This document shows positions 48,197 through 57,739 of a DNA stretch of 59,899 bases, piece after piece (the stretch's first letter is position 1; each line of letters begins with the position of its first letter). A program made the position numbers and the translations under genes. The DNA is from JAHJGG01 sp041658785 (GTDB taxonomy: Bacteria; Patescibacteriota; Patescibacteriia; Magasanikbacterales; UBA922): NCBI GenBank assembly GCA_041658785.1, contig JBAZZL010000004.1:1-59899 (forward strand), written 5' to 3'. Under the pieces are notes generated by a model, which made no database searches, was not told the origin of the DNA, and saw only the letters and a program-made list of their open reading frames with translations.

Positions 48197-48310
48197 TATA
48201 CTCAATTGTTATTTAAATTCCAGATAATACCCCGTAGCTCAACGTTAAATTACAGCTAAAACTTAAGGAATTTAATTTTTGCAAAATCGGAATTACGGTG
48301 AATTAATAAG
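48197..48310. repeat. Left ~110-bp inverted repeat flanking miaA
   Basis: Begins TATACTCAATTGTTATTTAA and ends near the miaA stop codon. It matches the reverse complement of 49289-49403 along nearly its whole length, with small differences including a 10-bp insertion (ACGGTGAATT) near the inner end and a short indel in the AT-rich middle. Confidence 0.9.
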
Positions 48311-49259
48311 ACGAAGAGGTATTTATTAAAAATTCATCAACCAATTTCTCCGCATCCTCATACTCACTGCGCCATTTTATTTTTTTGTCGCGTCTAAACC
48401 AGCTTGCTTGACGCCGCGCGTAACGCCTGGTATCTCGCTTAAGCCGCTCAATGGTTTCATCCAATGTAATCTTTTTTTCAAAATAATCTTTAAATTGTCT
48501 ATAGCCTATTCCATTCATGCTTGGCAATACCCAGCCGTATTTTTGACGCACCAAATCCTCAACCTCCTTTAATAAACCAAGCTTCATCATTTCATCAATT
48601 CTCTTATTTATCCTATCATACAATACATCTCTGGGAACATCAATTCCAATTTGCAACGTATCAAACAAGGGATCGCCCTTGCTTCGTTGTTTGGAAAAAG
48701 GTTCTCCCGTAAAGATGCAGACCTCCAAAGCGCGGATTATTCTCCTTTTGTTATTATGATCTATTGTTTCTATAATTTCTGGATCCATCTGGAAAAGCAG
48801 CTGAATCAATTCATCATTGCTCTTCTCTGCCAGACTCTTGCGCAGTTTATTATTTGGAGTTACGCGGGGGATGTGCATATTTTCAACCACAGACGAAATA
48901 TACAAACCTGTTCCGCCGGTAATGAGCGGGAGTTTACCGCTTTTGTGTATAGACTTGATATGCTTTATCGCCTGATCACGAAATTCAGCAACGCTGAATA
49001 TTTTTCCAGGATTCAAAAAATCAACCAAATGGTGAGGAATGTCTTCAATATAGTAAACTTTTGATAAACCGCTTCTGCGCCACTCGCCAGGTTCTTTGGC
49101 TGTGCCAATATCCATTTTTTTATAAATCTGACGAGAGTCGGCAGAAATAATTTCACCTTTATATTTTTTTGCCAGCTGAAGACTCCAGTTGGTCTTACCG
49201 CAAGCGGTTGGACCAAGAATCACCACTAATTTAGGCAATTTTTGACTCTCTTGTCGCAT
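48303..49259 (-). CDS. miaA: tRNA dimethylallyltransferase
   Basis: Adds the dimethylallyl group to A37 of tRNAs reading UNN codons. 318 residues: P-loop VVILGPTACGKTNWSLQLAK (16-23), GEIISADSRQIYKKMDIGTAKEP, YYIEDIPHHLVDFLNPGKIFSVAEFRDQA, LPLITGGTGLYISSVVENM, NNKRRIIRALEVCIFTGEPFSKQRS and RYARRQASWFRRD. The gene is enclosed by inverted repeats of about 110 bp, its stop codon lying within the left one and its start 30 bp inside the right one. miaB, the next enzyme of the same modification, is adjacent and on the same strand. Confidence 0.97.
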   Translation of the reverse strand: MRQESQKLPKLVVILGPTACGKTNWSLQLAKKYKGEIISADSRQIYKKMDIGTAKEPGEWRRSGLSKVYYIEDIPHHLVDFLNPGKIFSVAEFRDQAIKHIKSIHKSGKLPLITGGTGLYISSVVENMHIPRVTPNNKLRKSLAEKSNDELIQLLFQMDPEIIETIDHNNKRRIIRALEVCIFTGEPFSKQRSKGDPLFDTLQIGIDVPRDVLYDRINKRIDEMMKLGLLKEVEDLVRQKYGWVLPSMNGIGYRQFKDYFEKKITLDETIERLKRDTRRYARRQASWFRRDKKIKWRSEYEDAEKLVDEFLINTSSSY

Positions 49260-49288
49260 ATTGGCATCGCTTTATCTATACCCCTTCG

Positions 49289-49403
49289 CCTTATTAATTC
49301 CGATTTTGCAAAAATTAAATTCTAATTATTTTGTTAAGTTTTAGCTGTAATTTAACGTTAAGCTGCGGGGTATTATACGGAATTTAAATAACAATTGAGT
49401 ATA
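49289..49403. repeat. Right ~110-bp inverted repeat flanking miaA
   Basis: The reverse complement begins TATACTCAATTGTTATTTAA and carries TCCGTATAATACCCCG, a possible -10 pointing at miaA. The left copy has GATAATACCCCG in mirror orientation. Confidence 0.9.
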
Positions 49404-49481
49404 AATATAGAATACCACAAAAATCATATTGATAAAATATGGGCGGGCAAATCCAGCTTCTTTATGATAAAAGCAAAAAGA

Positions 49482-50810
49482 CTAAGCAACAACGCCACAC
49501 AAAATCCACTCGCTCGCTTTTTCAATTTTTACTTTCTGGATTGACCCCAGCATATTTTTTTCTCCATGAAAACTAACAAGCTTCATTTCGCCAGAATTGC
49601 CAAAACACCGTCCGTCTTCAAATCTATCTACCAAAACCGAAACAATTCTACCGATATAATTTTGATTTTTTCTCAATGTTGTTTTCTCCATCAAATCTTG
49701 CAATATCTGCCAACGTCTTTTCTTTTCTGCTTTCAGCACGCTATCTTCAAACATTTTGGCTGCCAGTGTGCCGGAGCGTTCGGAATATTGCGCCGGATAA
49801 GCAATATCAAAATCACACTCTTTGTATAAAGAAACTGTATCTTGAAATTGTTCCTCCGTTTCCCCGCAAAAACCTACAATAATGTCCGTCGCAATGGCAA
49901 TATTCGGCTTTTTTTTACGAATTTTTTTTATTAAATCCAAATAAAATTCCCGATCATGCCGGCGATTCATTTTTTGTAAAATCTCGGTATTGCCTGACTG
50001 TATCGGCAGATGCAGATAATTCATTTGTTTGGGAAGCGTTAGAGCATCAATTACTTCGCCGTCCATATAAATCGGATGCGGACCTGTCCAGTTAATCCTT
50101 TTGATGCCTTCAATTTGATTGATCTCCCAAAGCAGTTTGGCAAAATCATTTTGGCGATAAGGATTTTTGGCAGAAAAATATTCCGTGTCAGACGCGATAT
50201 AACGATTGACAATCTGGCCAAGCAAAGTAATTTCCAAACAGCCGCTGGCTGCCAAGCTGCGGACTTCGGCTAAAATTTGCTTTAAAGGACGATTGCCTTC
50301 TGTGCCGCGGCTGAATGGAACTACACAATAGGCGCAAAAGTGATTGCAACCGGTCTGGATAATAACAAAAGCTTGAAACTTGTTTTTATAAGCTGGACGC
50401 AAGGCCAGATAATCTTTTTTTAAATCTTCCATCGGCCGCAGGTCCGGATTCAAACCTGCCAGCCGTTGCGGCAACTGAATAATCTCATGAATTGGAAAAA
50501 ACAAATCCACTTCTTTCAATCTTTTTTGCAGTTTTCCATCTTTATCGCGGCCCGGCATACAACCTGTCACGCAAACAATCAGATCAGGCTTTTGTCTTTT
50601 TAATTTGGAAAAATTATAACTTAAGCCAAACACCCTGTCCTCAGCGGCCTGCCTTACGCTGCAGCTATTCATAATAATAACATCCGCCTCTTCAGGCTTT
50701 TCCGTTCTAATCAAACCCATTCCTTCCAATATAGTTGTCAGCCGCTCGGAATCGCTCTTGTTCATTTGACAGCCGAAAGTGATGAGATGGTAATAATGTT
50801 GTTTTTTCAT
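49482..50810 (-). CDS. miaB: tRNA-i(6)A37 methylthiotransferase
   Basis: A radical-SAM enzyme that adds the 2-methylthio group to i6A37. 442 residues: the N-terminal cluster Cys14 (FGCQMNKSDSE), Cys50 (NSCSVRQAAEDRV) and Cys84 (VTGCMPG); radical SAM CxxxCxxC at 155-162 (TGCNHFCAYCVVPFSRG); SGCLEITLLGQIVNRY, LHLPIQSGNTEILQKMNRRHDREFYLDLIKKIR, DIIVGFCGETEEQF, and a C-terminal TRAM domain (YIGRIVSVLVDRFED). With MiaA it completes ms2i6A. It has a slightly altered ETEEQF instead of the usual GETEEDF. Confidence 0.96.
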   Translation of the reverse strand: MKKQHYYHLITFGCQMNKSDSERLTTILEGMGLIRTEKPEEADVIIMNSCSVRQAAEDRVFGLSYNFSKLKRQKPDLIVCVTGCMPGRDKDGKLQKRLKEVDLFFPIHEIIQLPQRLAGLNPDLRPMEDLKKDYLALRPAYKNKFQAFVIIQTGCNHFCAYCVVPFSRGTEGNRPLKQILAEVRSLAASGCLEITLLGQIVNRYIASDTEYFSAKNPYRQNDFAKLLWEINQIEGIKRINWTGPHPIYMDGEVIDALTLPKQMNYLHLPIQSGNTEILQKMNRRHDREFYLDLIKKIRKKKPNIAIATDIIVGFCGETEEQFQDTVSLYKECDFDIAYPAQYSERSGTLAAKMFEDSVLKAEKKRRWQILQDLMEKTTLRKNQNYIGRIVSVLVDRFEDGRCFGNSGEMKLVSFHGEKNMLGSIQKVKIEKASEWILCGVVA

Positions 50811-50917
50811 TTTTTGATAATTTACTAAAAGGCGGTAATCTTACAATAAATTGATTCAAAATTCAATATTCAAATTAAATTATAACAAAATTTAGCTAAA
50901 AATACAACAAAATCTTC

Positions 50918-50946
50918 TTGACTAAAAAAGAAAACTATGATATACT
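50918..50946 (+). promoter_or_regulatory. Promoter of the 527-aa gene
   Basis: TTGACT-17 bp-TATACT, 23 bp before the ATG at 50970. Confidence 0.8.
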
Positions 50947-50969
50947 TTCTTTGATATTTATATCCTGCT

Positions 50970-52553
50970 ATGAATTTAGAAACTGCACAAAATGGACCTG
51001 CCAAAGAAAAAATACCTTCGTTTTTTATTGGCGATCCAAAAAAAAATAGCAGAACTGCATTCAACCCCATTGCAGGAGATGCCGCCAGGCCAACAGAAAG
51101 TGAAAACGGAGCAGGAAAAAGCGCAACTAAACAATTTATGGAGGAAATGAGAAGACAAATTTTAATAACACCGGAACGAATGAAAAAAATTCAAGAAAGA
51201 GATTTGCGTGACAGACTAAAAATGAGAGGAAAATTGAGAACGGCTAAAATTCAAGGTGAACTTGCGCTAATTACAGAGCAAAAAAAACATGTATTAGAAA
51301 AATATAAGCATGAATTGGTAGTCTTGCAAGATCTGCTTGAGGAAAAAGCGTATAAATCTGAAGAAGAAAAAAAACAGTTAGAAGACAGAGTTGCTCGCAT
51401 CCAATCAATATTAAAAACCCCTGATCAAACATCGGAAATACCTACGACGAGTGTACCCCAAAAGCTTTCAGATAAACCACCTGCAGATCCAAAACAATTG
51501 TCAGTTTCAACCGGAATATTAAGAAGACCAAAAACAGGCTGGCGGAATCGAAATCTTGAAACTAGACAAAAAACGCCAAGATATACAGAGCCTTTATCAC
51601 CTGAAACGGAAGATGATTATCCGGTATATATTGAAATTGAAGAAGATAGACAGCCGATGCCGGCAGATAGCGCGACAAAAAAAACCACAGAGTTGCCGCC
51701 GGCAGAAGCCGAGTTGTTAATAGAAAAAACAAAACCTAGAAGCGCCGAACCCGCGGCTGCGCGCCAACAAATAGCGGCAAAAACAAAAACGACCGTAGAA
51801 ATGCCACCTCCAGAACTTGCTGCTTTGCTGAACATGACTGCGCCATTACCAGCTGAAAACACCACGCTTCTTGACGCGGATGAAATTGGTCTGGAAAGAC
51901 TTCCAGATGATCTTGTGGTAGAGCACACACTAAAACCCGGCCCAGACCCAATGTCTTTAAAACCGCACTTTTGGCAAAGAACGGCATTGGCTGAATGGCG
52001 CGAAAAATATCAGGATCTGCTCAACCCGCTTGCCCCGAAGCCAGCGCCGCTAACACAGTCTAGCCAACAGAAAACAAAACAAACGGAATTTTATCCGTCC
52101 CACAGCACGCCTCCGTCAGGTATGGATAAATTGCGTAAAATGGAAAGGCAGCCAGCTAACATGGCCAAACTCACGAGCCACGTAGACAATCCTTATGCCA
52201 AACCAACCCGCGCTGAATTACAGTCACAATTTACCATACTCCGAGACAGTTTGGACACCCTGCGCCAAAATCTGGAAAAAATCGCCCTGGGCGGATGGTG
52301 GCGCAAACAAAAAATCCAATTTAAAGGCGACCAAATTCAAGATGCCGCGGATATTATGGAAAAATTATCAGCCAAAAGAGACGCGTCCAATCTGCGAAAA
52401 ATCAGAGATTACCAAGCCGCGCTTTGGCAATTGAAAAAAATTGACCTTACATTGCGCCATCGGGAACAAACACTAACAGACAACGACGAATCGCCTCCAA
52501 CCGATTTACCTACTAAAGATGAAAAAGACGAATCTTATCAACAAGCAGCATAA
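50970..52553 (+). CDS. Large disordered/coiled-coil protein of unknown function
   Basis: 527 residues, not recognised. Order: a charged N-terminus; a coiled coil at about 80-150 (RDRLKMRGKLRTAKIQGELA ... EEEKKQLEDRVARIQS); a long Pro/Ala/Glu/Thr-rich disordered region (150-370); a helical C-terminal region (TRAELQSQFTILRDSLDTLRQNLEKIALGGWWRKQKIQFKGDQIQ...) with a conserved-looking GGWWRKQK; an acidic tail. No signal peptide, so cytoplasmic. It has its own promoter and a shared terminator. Possibly a structural or scaffolding protein; the function cannot be inferred. Confidence 0.75.
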   Translation: MNLETAQNGPAKEKIPSFFIGDPKKNSRTAFNPIAGDAARPTESENGAGKSATKQFMEEMRRQILITPERMKKIQERDLRDRLKMRGKLRTAKIQGELALITEQKKHVLEKYKHELVVLQDLLEEKAYKSEEEKKQLEDRVARIQSILKTPDQTSEIPTTSVPQKLSDKPPADPKQLSVSTGILRRPKTGWRNRNLETRQKTPRYTEPLSPETEDDYPVYIEIEEDRQPMPADSATKKTTELPPAEAELLIEKTKPRSAEPAAARQQIAAKTKTTVEMPPPELAALLNMTAPLPAENTTLLDADEIGLERLPDDLVVEHTLKPGPDPMSLKPHFWQRTALAEWREKYQDLLNPLAPKPAPLTQSSQQKTKQTEFYPSHSTPPSGMDKLRKMERQPANMAKLTSHVDNPYAKPTRAELQSQFTILRDSLDTLRQNLEKIALGGWWRKQKIQFKGDQIQDAADIMEKLSAKRDASNLRKIRDYQAALWQLKKIDLTLRHREQTLTDNDESPPTDLPTKDEKDESYQQAA

Positions 52554-52588
52554 CAAAAACTCCCGGCATGCGCCGGGAGTTCTCTTTA
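52553..52588. terminator. Bidirectional terminator (AACTCCCGGC stem)
   Basis: 10-bp arms AACTCCCGGC/GCCGGGAGTT with a 4-nt loop. On the minus strand it is followed by TTTTTG (end of thrS), on plus by TCTCTTTAT. Confidence 0.85.
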
Positions 52589-52622
52589 TCGTCCACCACT
52601 CATCAGAACAAACTTTGCTCCA

Positions 52623-54383
52623 CTATTTCCTTTTTTCTATTTCCTCTTTCACTTTGCTCACAAACTCATCTTTACCCATCTTTATCTGTTTTTCTTCCCC
52701 CCGCACCCGAATCATCAAATCTTCGCCAGACAATTCTTTATCTCCCACTACCAAAATATAAGGAACTTTTTGCGCGATCGCTTTTCTTACTTTGTTGCCC
52801 ACTGTTTCGTCTGCTTTATCAACTTCCACTCTAATTCCGGCATCTTTAAATTCTTGAGCCAACTTTTTGGTTCCATCCAAATGCTTGTCTGTAGACACTG
52901 GGGCAAAACAAACCTGCACCGGCGACAGCCAGACCGGAAACGCGCCGGCAAAATGCTCTATTAAAAACCCGATAAACCGCTCGTGCGATCCCAAAGGCGC
53001 GCGATGGATTACGGCGCAGAGTTTTTTGGCGCCGTCCCGATCCGTGTATTCCAGATTAAACCGCGTCGGCATGTATAAATCCAGCTGATTGGTGGAGATG
53101 GCGAACTCGCGGCCGATGGAGGAGGTGATGACAAAATCAATTTTTGGACCATAAAACGCGGCGCCTCCCACGTCCTCAACGCTTTTAATCTCTGATTTCT
53201 CAATCGCCCCTCGCATCATTTTCTCGGCTTTATCCCACAGCGCTTTATCGCCGTGATACTTGTCTCTTTTCGCTTCGTCAGGCAGACCGATGACAATGTG
53301 ATAATCGTTCTTGGTCAATCCCAATTTGTTGTAATAATACTCGTGCAATTTGAGTACCTGCAAAAATTCTTCTTCCGCCTGTTCCAGGGCGCAGTAAATG
53401 TGCGCGTCGTTCTGATTGATCGCCCGCACGCGCATCAGCCCAAACAAAACGCCGGACTGTTCATAGCGGTACACCATGCCGTATTCGGCAAAACGCAAAG
53501 GCAAATCGCGGTACGACTTTGGACTGGACTTAAAAATCATGTGGTGATGCGGACAATTCATGCCTTTTAAATAATAATCCTCGCCGTCAATATCCATCGG
53601 GCGGTACATATCGTCTTTGTAATAAGGCAGATGTCCGGAGGTTTCATAAAGCGTGTGCCGCGCGATGTGCGGCGTGGAAACGCGCACATATCCCCATTGT
53701 TCTTCCGTTTCTTTCGCCCACTTTTCCAGTTCATCTTTGATAATCGTGCCCCGCGGTGTCCACAGAGGCAGACCGGGTCCTACATCCTCGGCAAAAATAA
53801 ATAAATCCAACTCTTGTCCCAATTTGCGATGATCGCGTTTTTTTGCCTCCTCTTCCCGCCAAAGATATTTTTCCAACTCTTCTTTGGTCGCGAAAGCGAC
53901 GCCATAAATCCGCGTCAGCATCTTGTTTTTTTCGCTCCCGCGCCAATAAGCTCCGGCAATTTGCGTTAATTTGAACGCCTCGGGATTTATTTCCAAAGTG
54001 TTTTTAACATGCGGTCCTTTGCATAAATTTTCAAACCAATCGGATCTGTAAAAGCTGACATTCTCTTCTCCAGCTTTTTTGAGATCACGTATTAGCTCGC
54101 TTTTATAAGGATCATCTTTATATTCAGACAAAGCATTATCAAAATCAACATTATGTTGGACAAAATCAATTTTTTGCTTTATCATCTCTTTCATTCTTTT
54201 TTCAAGTTTGGAAAAAATCTCTTCCGAAATACTCTCCGGCAGATCATAATCCTGATAAAAGCCGTTATCAATCACCGGCCCCACGCCCAAACCGGCCTTG
54301 GGATAAATTTCCAAGACGGCCATGGACATGAGGTGGGAGAGCGAATGGCGAATTTTTTCTAATCGTTGTTTATCTTGCGACAT
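52623..54383 (-). CDS. thrS: Threonine-tRNA ligase, form without the N-terminal TGS domain
   Basis: Charges tRNA-Thr. About 586 residues from MSQDKQRLEKIRHSLSHLM (54383). It begins with the N2 editing-type domain (RHSLSHLMSMAVLEIYP, GPVIDNGFYQDYDLP), lacks the TGS domain of most bacterial enzymes, then has the class II catalytic core (HIARHTLYETSGHLPYYKDDMYRPM, MNCPHHHMIFKSSPKSYRDLPLRFAEYGMVYRYEQSGVLFGLMRVRAINQNDAHIYC) with the zinc Cys in MNCPHH, and the anticodon domain (VQVCFAPVSTDKH...ADETVGNKVRKAIAQKVPYILVVGDKE). Shorter TGS-less forms are known in small genomes. Confidence 0.96.
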   Translation of the reverse strand: MSQDKQRLEKIRHSLSHLMSMAVLEIYPKAGLGVGPVIDNGFYQDYDLPESISEEIFSKLEKRMKEMIKQKIDFVQHNVDFDNALSEYKDDPYKSELIRDLKKAGEENVSFYRSDWFENLCKGPHVKNTLEINPEAFKLTQIAGAYWRGSEKNKMLTRIYGVAFATKEELEKYLWREEEAKKRDHRKLGQELDLFIFAEDVGPGLPLWTPRGTIIKDELEKWAKETEEQWGYVRVSTPHIARHTLYETSGHLPYYKDDMYRPMDIDGEDYYLKGMNCPHHHMIFKSSPKSYRDLPLRFAEYGMVYRYEQSGVLFGLMRVRAINQNDAHIYCALEQAEEEFLQVLKLHEYYYNKLGLTKNDYHIVIGLPDEAKRDKYHGDKALWDKAEKMMRGAIEKSEIKSVEDVGGAAFYGPKIDFVITSSIGREFAISTNQLDLYMPTRFNLEYTDRDGAKKLCAVIHRAPLGSHERFIGFLIEHFAGAFPVWLSPVQVCFAPVSTDKHLDGTKKLAQEFKDAGIRVEVDKADETVGNKVRKAIAQKVPYILVVGDKELSGEDLMIRVRGEEKQIKMGKDEFVSKVKEEIEKRK

Positions 54384-54439
54384 ATTAATTCGATTCAAGA
54401 ATCTAACGCAACAAATTATCAGTGATTTTTAAAAATAAT

Positions 54440-54772
54440 CAAATTTCAGTCCGCCAGCCCAAAGGACTCCTTCGTGAGCTGGCGGACAAAATTTCAAACA
54501 CCGGTATTAACATTTTGAGAATTTTGGATTTTGATTATTGGAATTTATTTGGGATTTGATATTTGGAACTTGTAATTTTTTTATCAAGTGTTGCGTTAAA
54601 AACTTGAGTCCAAGTTTGTATAATTCTGTATAATTCTGTTTAATTTTTTGTAATTTACTGCAATTCCTAATTCACGACGCACGATTCACCCTTCGGCTAT
54701 GCCTAGGGCATGCTCCGCATGATTCACCGCCAATTGTCCAATTGAATCGTGTTGCGCGCATCGTGCATCGTG
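54440..54772. repeat. Intergenic palindrome and low-complexity repeats
   Basis: 54440-54560: GTCCGCCAGC/GCTGGCGGAC palindrome then ATTTTGGATTTTGATTATTG repeats. 54610-54660: AATTCTGTATAATTCTG. 54660-54772: a GATTCA-family block ending GCGCATCGTGCATCGTGA, related to 9520-9546 and 58920-58950. No gene in 54384-54775. Confidence 0.75.
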
Positions 54773-54775
54773 ACT

Positions 54776-55921
54776 TCAACGCACGCTCTTCACCACCACA
54801 TTCACGTGATCTTTGACTTGCGGCACAGTCCTAATCCACGCCGGAGTGAAATCAATGTCAACCGAGTTAACATGATCCAGAGATAAGACATACCGGCGGA
54901 TGTCATCTCTGCTCTTCCCGAAAAAAATTGTCTTATCAAGCTGTTTGCTTCCTGGATTGAGACTGGCTATTCCATCATAAAACACTGACAAGACCGTCTT
55001 TCCTGTTCCCTGATCATAAGAATCCAATGTAATTGTCGGCTCGCTGCCAGAAGGCTGAATATTATCGCTATCCATCACCGCTTTTTTCATAAGCGCATCC
55101 GTAGCGAATTTCGCGATATCATCCTTATTGTAAAATATCCCAAGCACAGTCGCGTTCATTGACATAACAAATTCGGTAACTTCCTTGCCCAATTCAGCAT
55201 TCACTTTATAGCTTTGGCCAACGACAGAAAAAATTCCAATCAGATTATCATGCCCCTCTGATGATAATTTTTTCTCTCCTTCCAATCTAATTTGCTCAAG
55301 CATCTCTTTTTCAGCTTTATCAATATCTTCTTGACTCAAAACTCCAATTGTCTTCATTCCGCCTGACATTGAACCTGCGCTTGTCCCATAAACCTCTTTT
55401 TGCCGCGCCTCATTCAGCCCCGGAATAGTAAAGTTTGCGGGTCCGATATTCCCGCTTTTACCTGCTTGATCAGCGTATACTTCTACGTCAACTGTCCCTT
55501 GGGCAGGCGCAGTATCTCCCTTTTTTAGACGAAAAAGAATCCCGTCTGGCGACAAAAATCTAGTCGTAACGACGAGCGGCTGCGCTGTTTTGGAAATATT
55601 ATGCAGAGTAATAATTCCGGCGGCGATCCCAGGCGCCTCGCTATTGCCGTTGGGAGAGAAACTCTTTGTCAGGCTTACCGTACTCGTAACAACCGCGCCG
55701 GCAACTTGGTTGGCGGACGTAGTTTCGCCAATCTCAACTGTAAAATTTACATTCACTGGTGTTGCTTTGGTAGTAATTGTGATGGTAGCTCGCTTTGACG
55801 ACATGAAGACAATCATGCCCAAAAGCACAATAGTAATCAACAAAAAAGACAAAGCGACAATTTTGTAAAACCGCACTGGCTGATTTCTTGAGACGCTTGT
55901 TTCTTTTCTTCTTGGAGTCAT
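54776..55921 (-). CDS. Baseplate J-like membrane-anchored protein
   Basis: 381 residues. A basic N-terminus, one membrane segment (23-44, IVALSFLLITIVLLGMIVFM), then an extracytoplasmic beta-rich part: GIITLHNISKTAQPLVVTTRFLSPDGILFRLKKGDTAPAQGTVDVEVYADQAGKSGNIGP resembles the baseplate J/gp47 core (GxIxLxN..S..pQ.LvA.TRF.s..G..fRl). The C-terminal region has two further alpha/beta repeats. Family knowledge: proteins annotated this way recur in Patescibacteria near pilus genes. The role is probably in cell-envelope or surface assembly. It is followed upstream by pilB. Confidence 0.75.
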   Translation of the reverse strand: MTPRRKETSVSRNQPVRFYKIVALSFLLITIVLLGMIVFMSSKRATITITTKATPVNVNFTVEIGETTSANQVAGAVVTSTVSLTKSFSPNGNSEAPGIAAGIITLHNISKTAQPLVVTTRFLSPDGILFRLKKGDTAPAQGTVDVEVYADQAGKSGNIGPANFTIPGLNEARQKEVYGTSAGSMSGGMKTIGVLSQEDIDKAEKEMLEQIRLEGEKKLSSEGHDNLIGIFSVVGQSYKVNAELGKEVTEFVMSMNATVLGIFYNKDDIAKFATDALMKKAVMDSDNIQPSGSEPTITLDSYDQGTGKTVLSVFYDGIASLNPGSKQLDKTIFFGKSRDDIRRYVLSLDHVNSVDIDFTPAWIRTVPQVKDHVNVVVKSVR

Positions 55922-55992
55922 AGATTGATATTATTTTACTATACTATACATCTGCACGCAAGATGCAATCTATGTGCAAAAAATTTCGGTCT

Positions 55993-57723
55993 CTAATCAA
56001 TGACACGGAATACTTCTTCAACTGTTGTCTTTCCATTTAGCGCTTTAATAATGCCATCCTGAACCATTGTAATCATGCCATCTTCAACCGCCATTCGCTC
56101 AATATCATATTCTGAAATCTGCCCAGAGAGTATTGCTTGTTCAAATTTTTCCGTAACTATAAAAATCTCAAAAATTCCAATTCTTCCCTTGTATCCCATT
56201 CCGTAGCACTTCTCACACCCTTTGCCGGCAAAAAACTCAAGCGTTTTTTTCTGAATATCCTTTTTTACTCTCTCTGGCATGCTGTCTGCCACCTCCTGTA
56301 CGCGTCCCAAAAAATCTTTGTCCAATTCAATTTTTTGTTTGCATGATTCGCAAATCCGACGGACAAGCCGTTGGCCAATTACACAATTCAATGCCGGCGC
56401 GAGCAAAAAAGGCTTGACATTCATTGATAAAAATCTCGGAATGGCGCCGGCGGCATCGTTGGTGTGAATAGTAGATAAAATTAAATGGCCGGTGAGCGAA
56501 GCCTGTATCGCAATGTCTGCGGTATCCAAATCTCTAATTTCTCCAACCATGGCTATATCCGGATCTTGGCGCAGCATCGATCGCAAACCTTTGGCAAATG
56601 TGTATCCGCTATTTTCATCAATCTGGCTTTGGTTTATACCCTCCACTTTATACTCAACCGGATCTTCAAGAGTAATAATTTTAACGCCGGGCTTATTGAG
56701 TATATACATAATAGCGTAGAGTGTCGTACTCTTGCCGCTTCCGGTGGGCCCGGTCGCTATAATCATGCCGTTGGGGCGTTCTATTTGCCGCTTCAACTTC
56801 TCAAAAGCTTCCGCCGACAACCCGAGGCTCTCCAAAGTAATCTGCTCATGAGATTCAACCAAAAGACGCATCACAATACTTTCACCATATACTGTCGGGA
56901 TGGTGGAAACACGGACATCAACATCGCCGCTGGATAATTTTATTGAAAATCTTCCATCCTGCGGCGCATCATTGATATTTATTTTTAAAGATGAAACCAG
57001 CTTTATTCGCGACACCATCTTATTGTATTCATCTTTTCGTATTGTCGCCGCATCGTATAAAATGCCATCAAGCCTTACCCGCACAATAATTTCTTGCTCC
57101 CCCGCTTCTATATGCACATCAGACGCATTCAAGCGCAATGCAGCAGCCAAAACTGCGGTAAGGCTGTCGGTTGTAGAAGCTCCAGCTAACAACTCTTGCA
57201 GAGAATTTAAGTCTTTAACATTCGCTTGAACTTTGTCCAAATCACTTTCTTTAATTTCAATATCTTTGCTGATCGGCTTTACTGTTGGCAAAGTCTTATA
57301 CATCTCTAGAATCCGATCAAGGCTTTTTTCTGAAATTACATATACTGTTGCTTTCGCGTGATTGCGCTCTTCCAGCTGATACACGATCTCGTCAATCTGT
57401 TTCTCCGTAGGATCCAGCGCGCCAATTCGTATCTCATCTGGTGTTGCCATAAAACAGACAGCGCCCAATTCTCTGACCTTCTCTTCTGATATTTGCCGCA
57501 TTGCCGCATGGCTGATTGGAAATTTTTCTAAATCAATGTGCGAATAACCAATAGAACGCGCAAACCGCTCTGTTTCAATTTCCTTTTCTTTCAGCGCAAT
57601 TTGGCTTATTTTTTTTTCAAGTTTTTTCTCAATTTCCTTTGATGCGACTTGCAAACTCGGCGCGCCGCCGCCTTGAGAGGCGGCTGAGCCATTAGCATCA
57701 CTAATTGAATACAAAACAGACAT
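55993..57723 (-). CDS. pilB: Type IV pilus assembly ATPase PilB/GspE family
   Basis: Powers pilus extension or type II secretion. The start at MSVLYSISDANGS (57723) lies inside the end of the preceding gene; the open frame reaches 57786. An N-terminal GspE-N domain (ARSIGYSHIDLEKFPISHAAMRQISEEK) precedes an ATPase core: Walker A ATGPTGSGKSTTLYAIM, Asp box LEDPVEYKVEGINQSQ, Walker B/His region LRSMLRQDPDIAMVGEIRDLDTADIAIQASLTGHLILSTIHTNDAAGAIPRFL and the C4 zinc motif CESCKQ...GCEKCYGMGYKGRIGIFEI. Membership is certain. No other pil genes are in the window, though they may lie beyond it. Confidence 0.95.
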   Translation of the reverse strand: MSVLYSISDANGSAASQGGGAPSLQVASKEIEKKLEKKISQIALKEKEIETERFARSIGYSHIDLEKFPISHAAMRQISEEKVRELGAVCFMATPDEIRIGALDPTEKQIDEIVYQLEERNHAKATVYVISEKSLDRILEMYKTLPTVKPISKDIEIKESDLDKVQANVKDLNSLQELLAGASTTDSLTAVLAAALRLNASDVHIEAGEQEIIVRVRLDGILYDAATIRKDEYNKMVSRIKLVSSLKININDAPQDGRFSIKLSSGDVDVRVSTIPTVYGESIVMRLLVESHEQITLESLGLSAEAFEKLKRQIERPNGMIIATGPTGSGKSTTLYAIMYILNKPGVKIITLEDPVEYKVEGINQSQIDENSGYTFAKGLRSMLRQDPDIAMVGEIRDLDTADIAIQASLTGHLILSTIHTNDAAGAIPRFLSMNVKPFLLAPALNCVIGQRLVRRICESCKQKIELDKDFLGRVQEVADSMPERVKKDIQKKTLEFFAGKGCEKCYGMGYKGRIGIFEIFIVTEKFEQAILSGQISEYDIERMAVEDGMITMVQDGIIKALNGKTTVEEVFRVID

Positions 57724-57739
57724 ATGATGAAACGGATAA

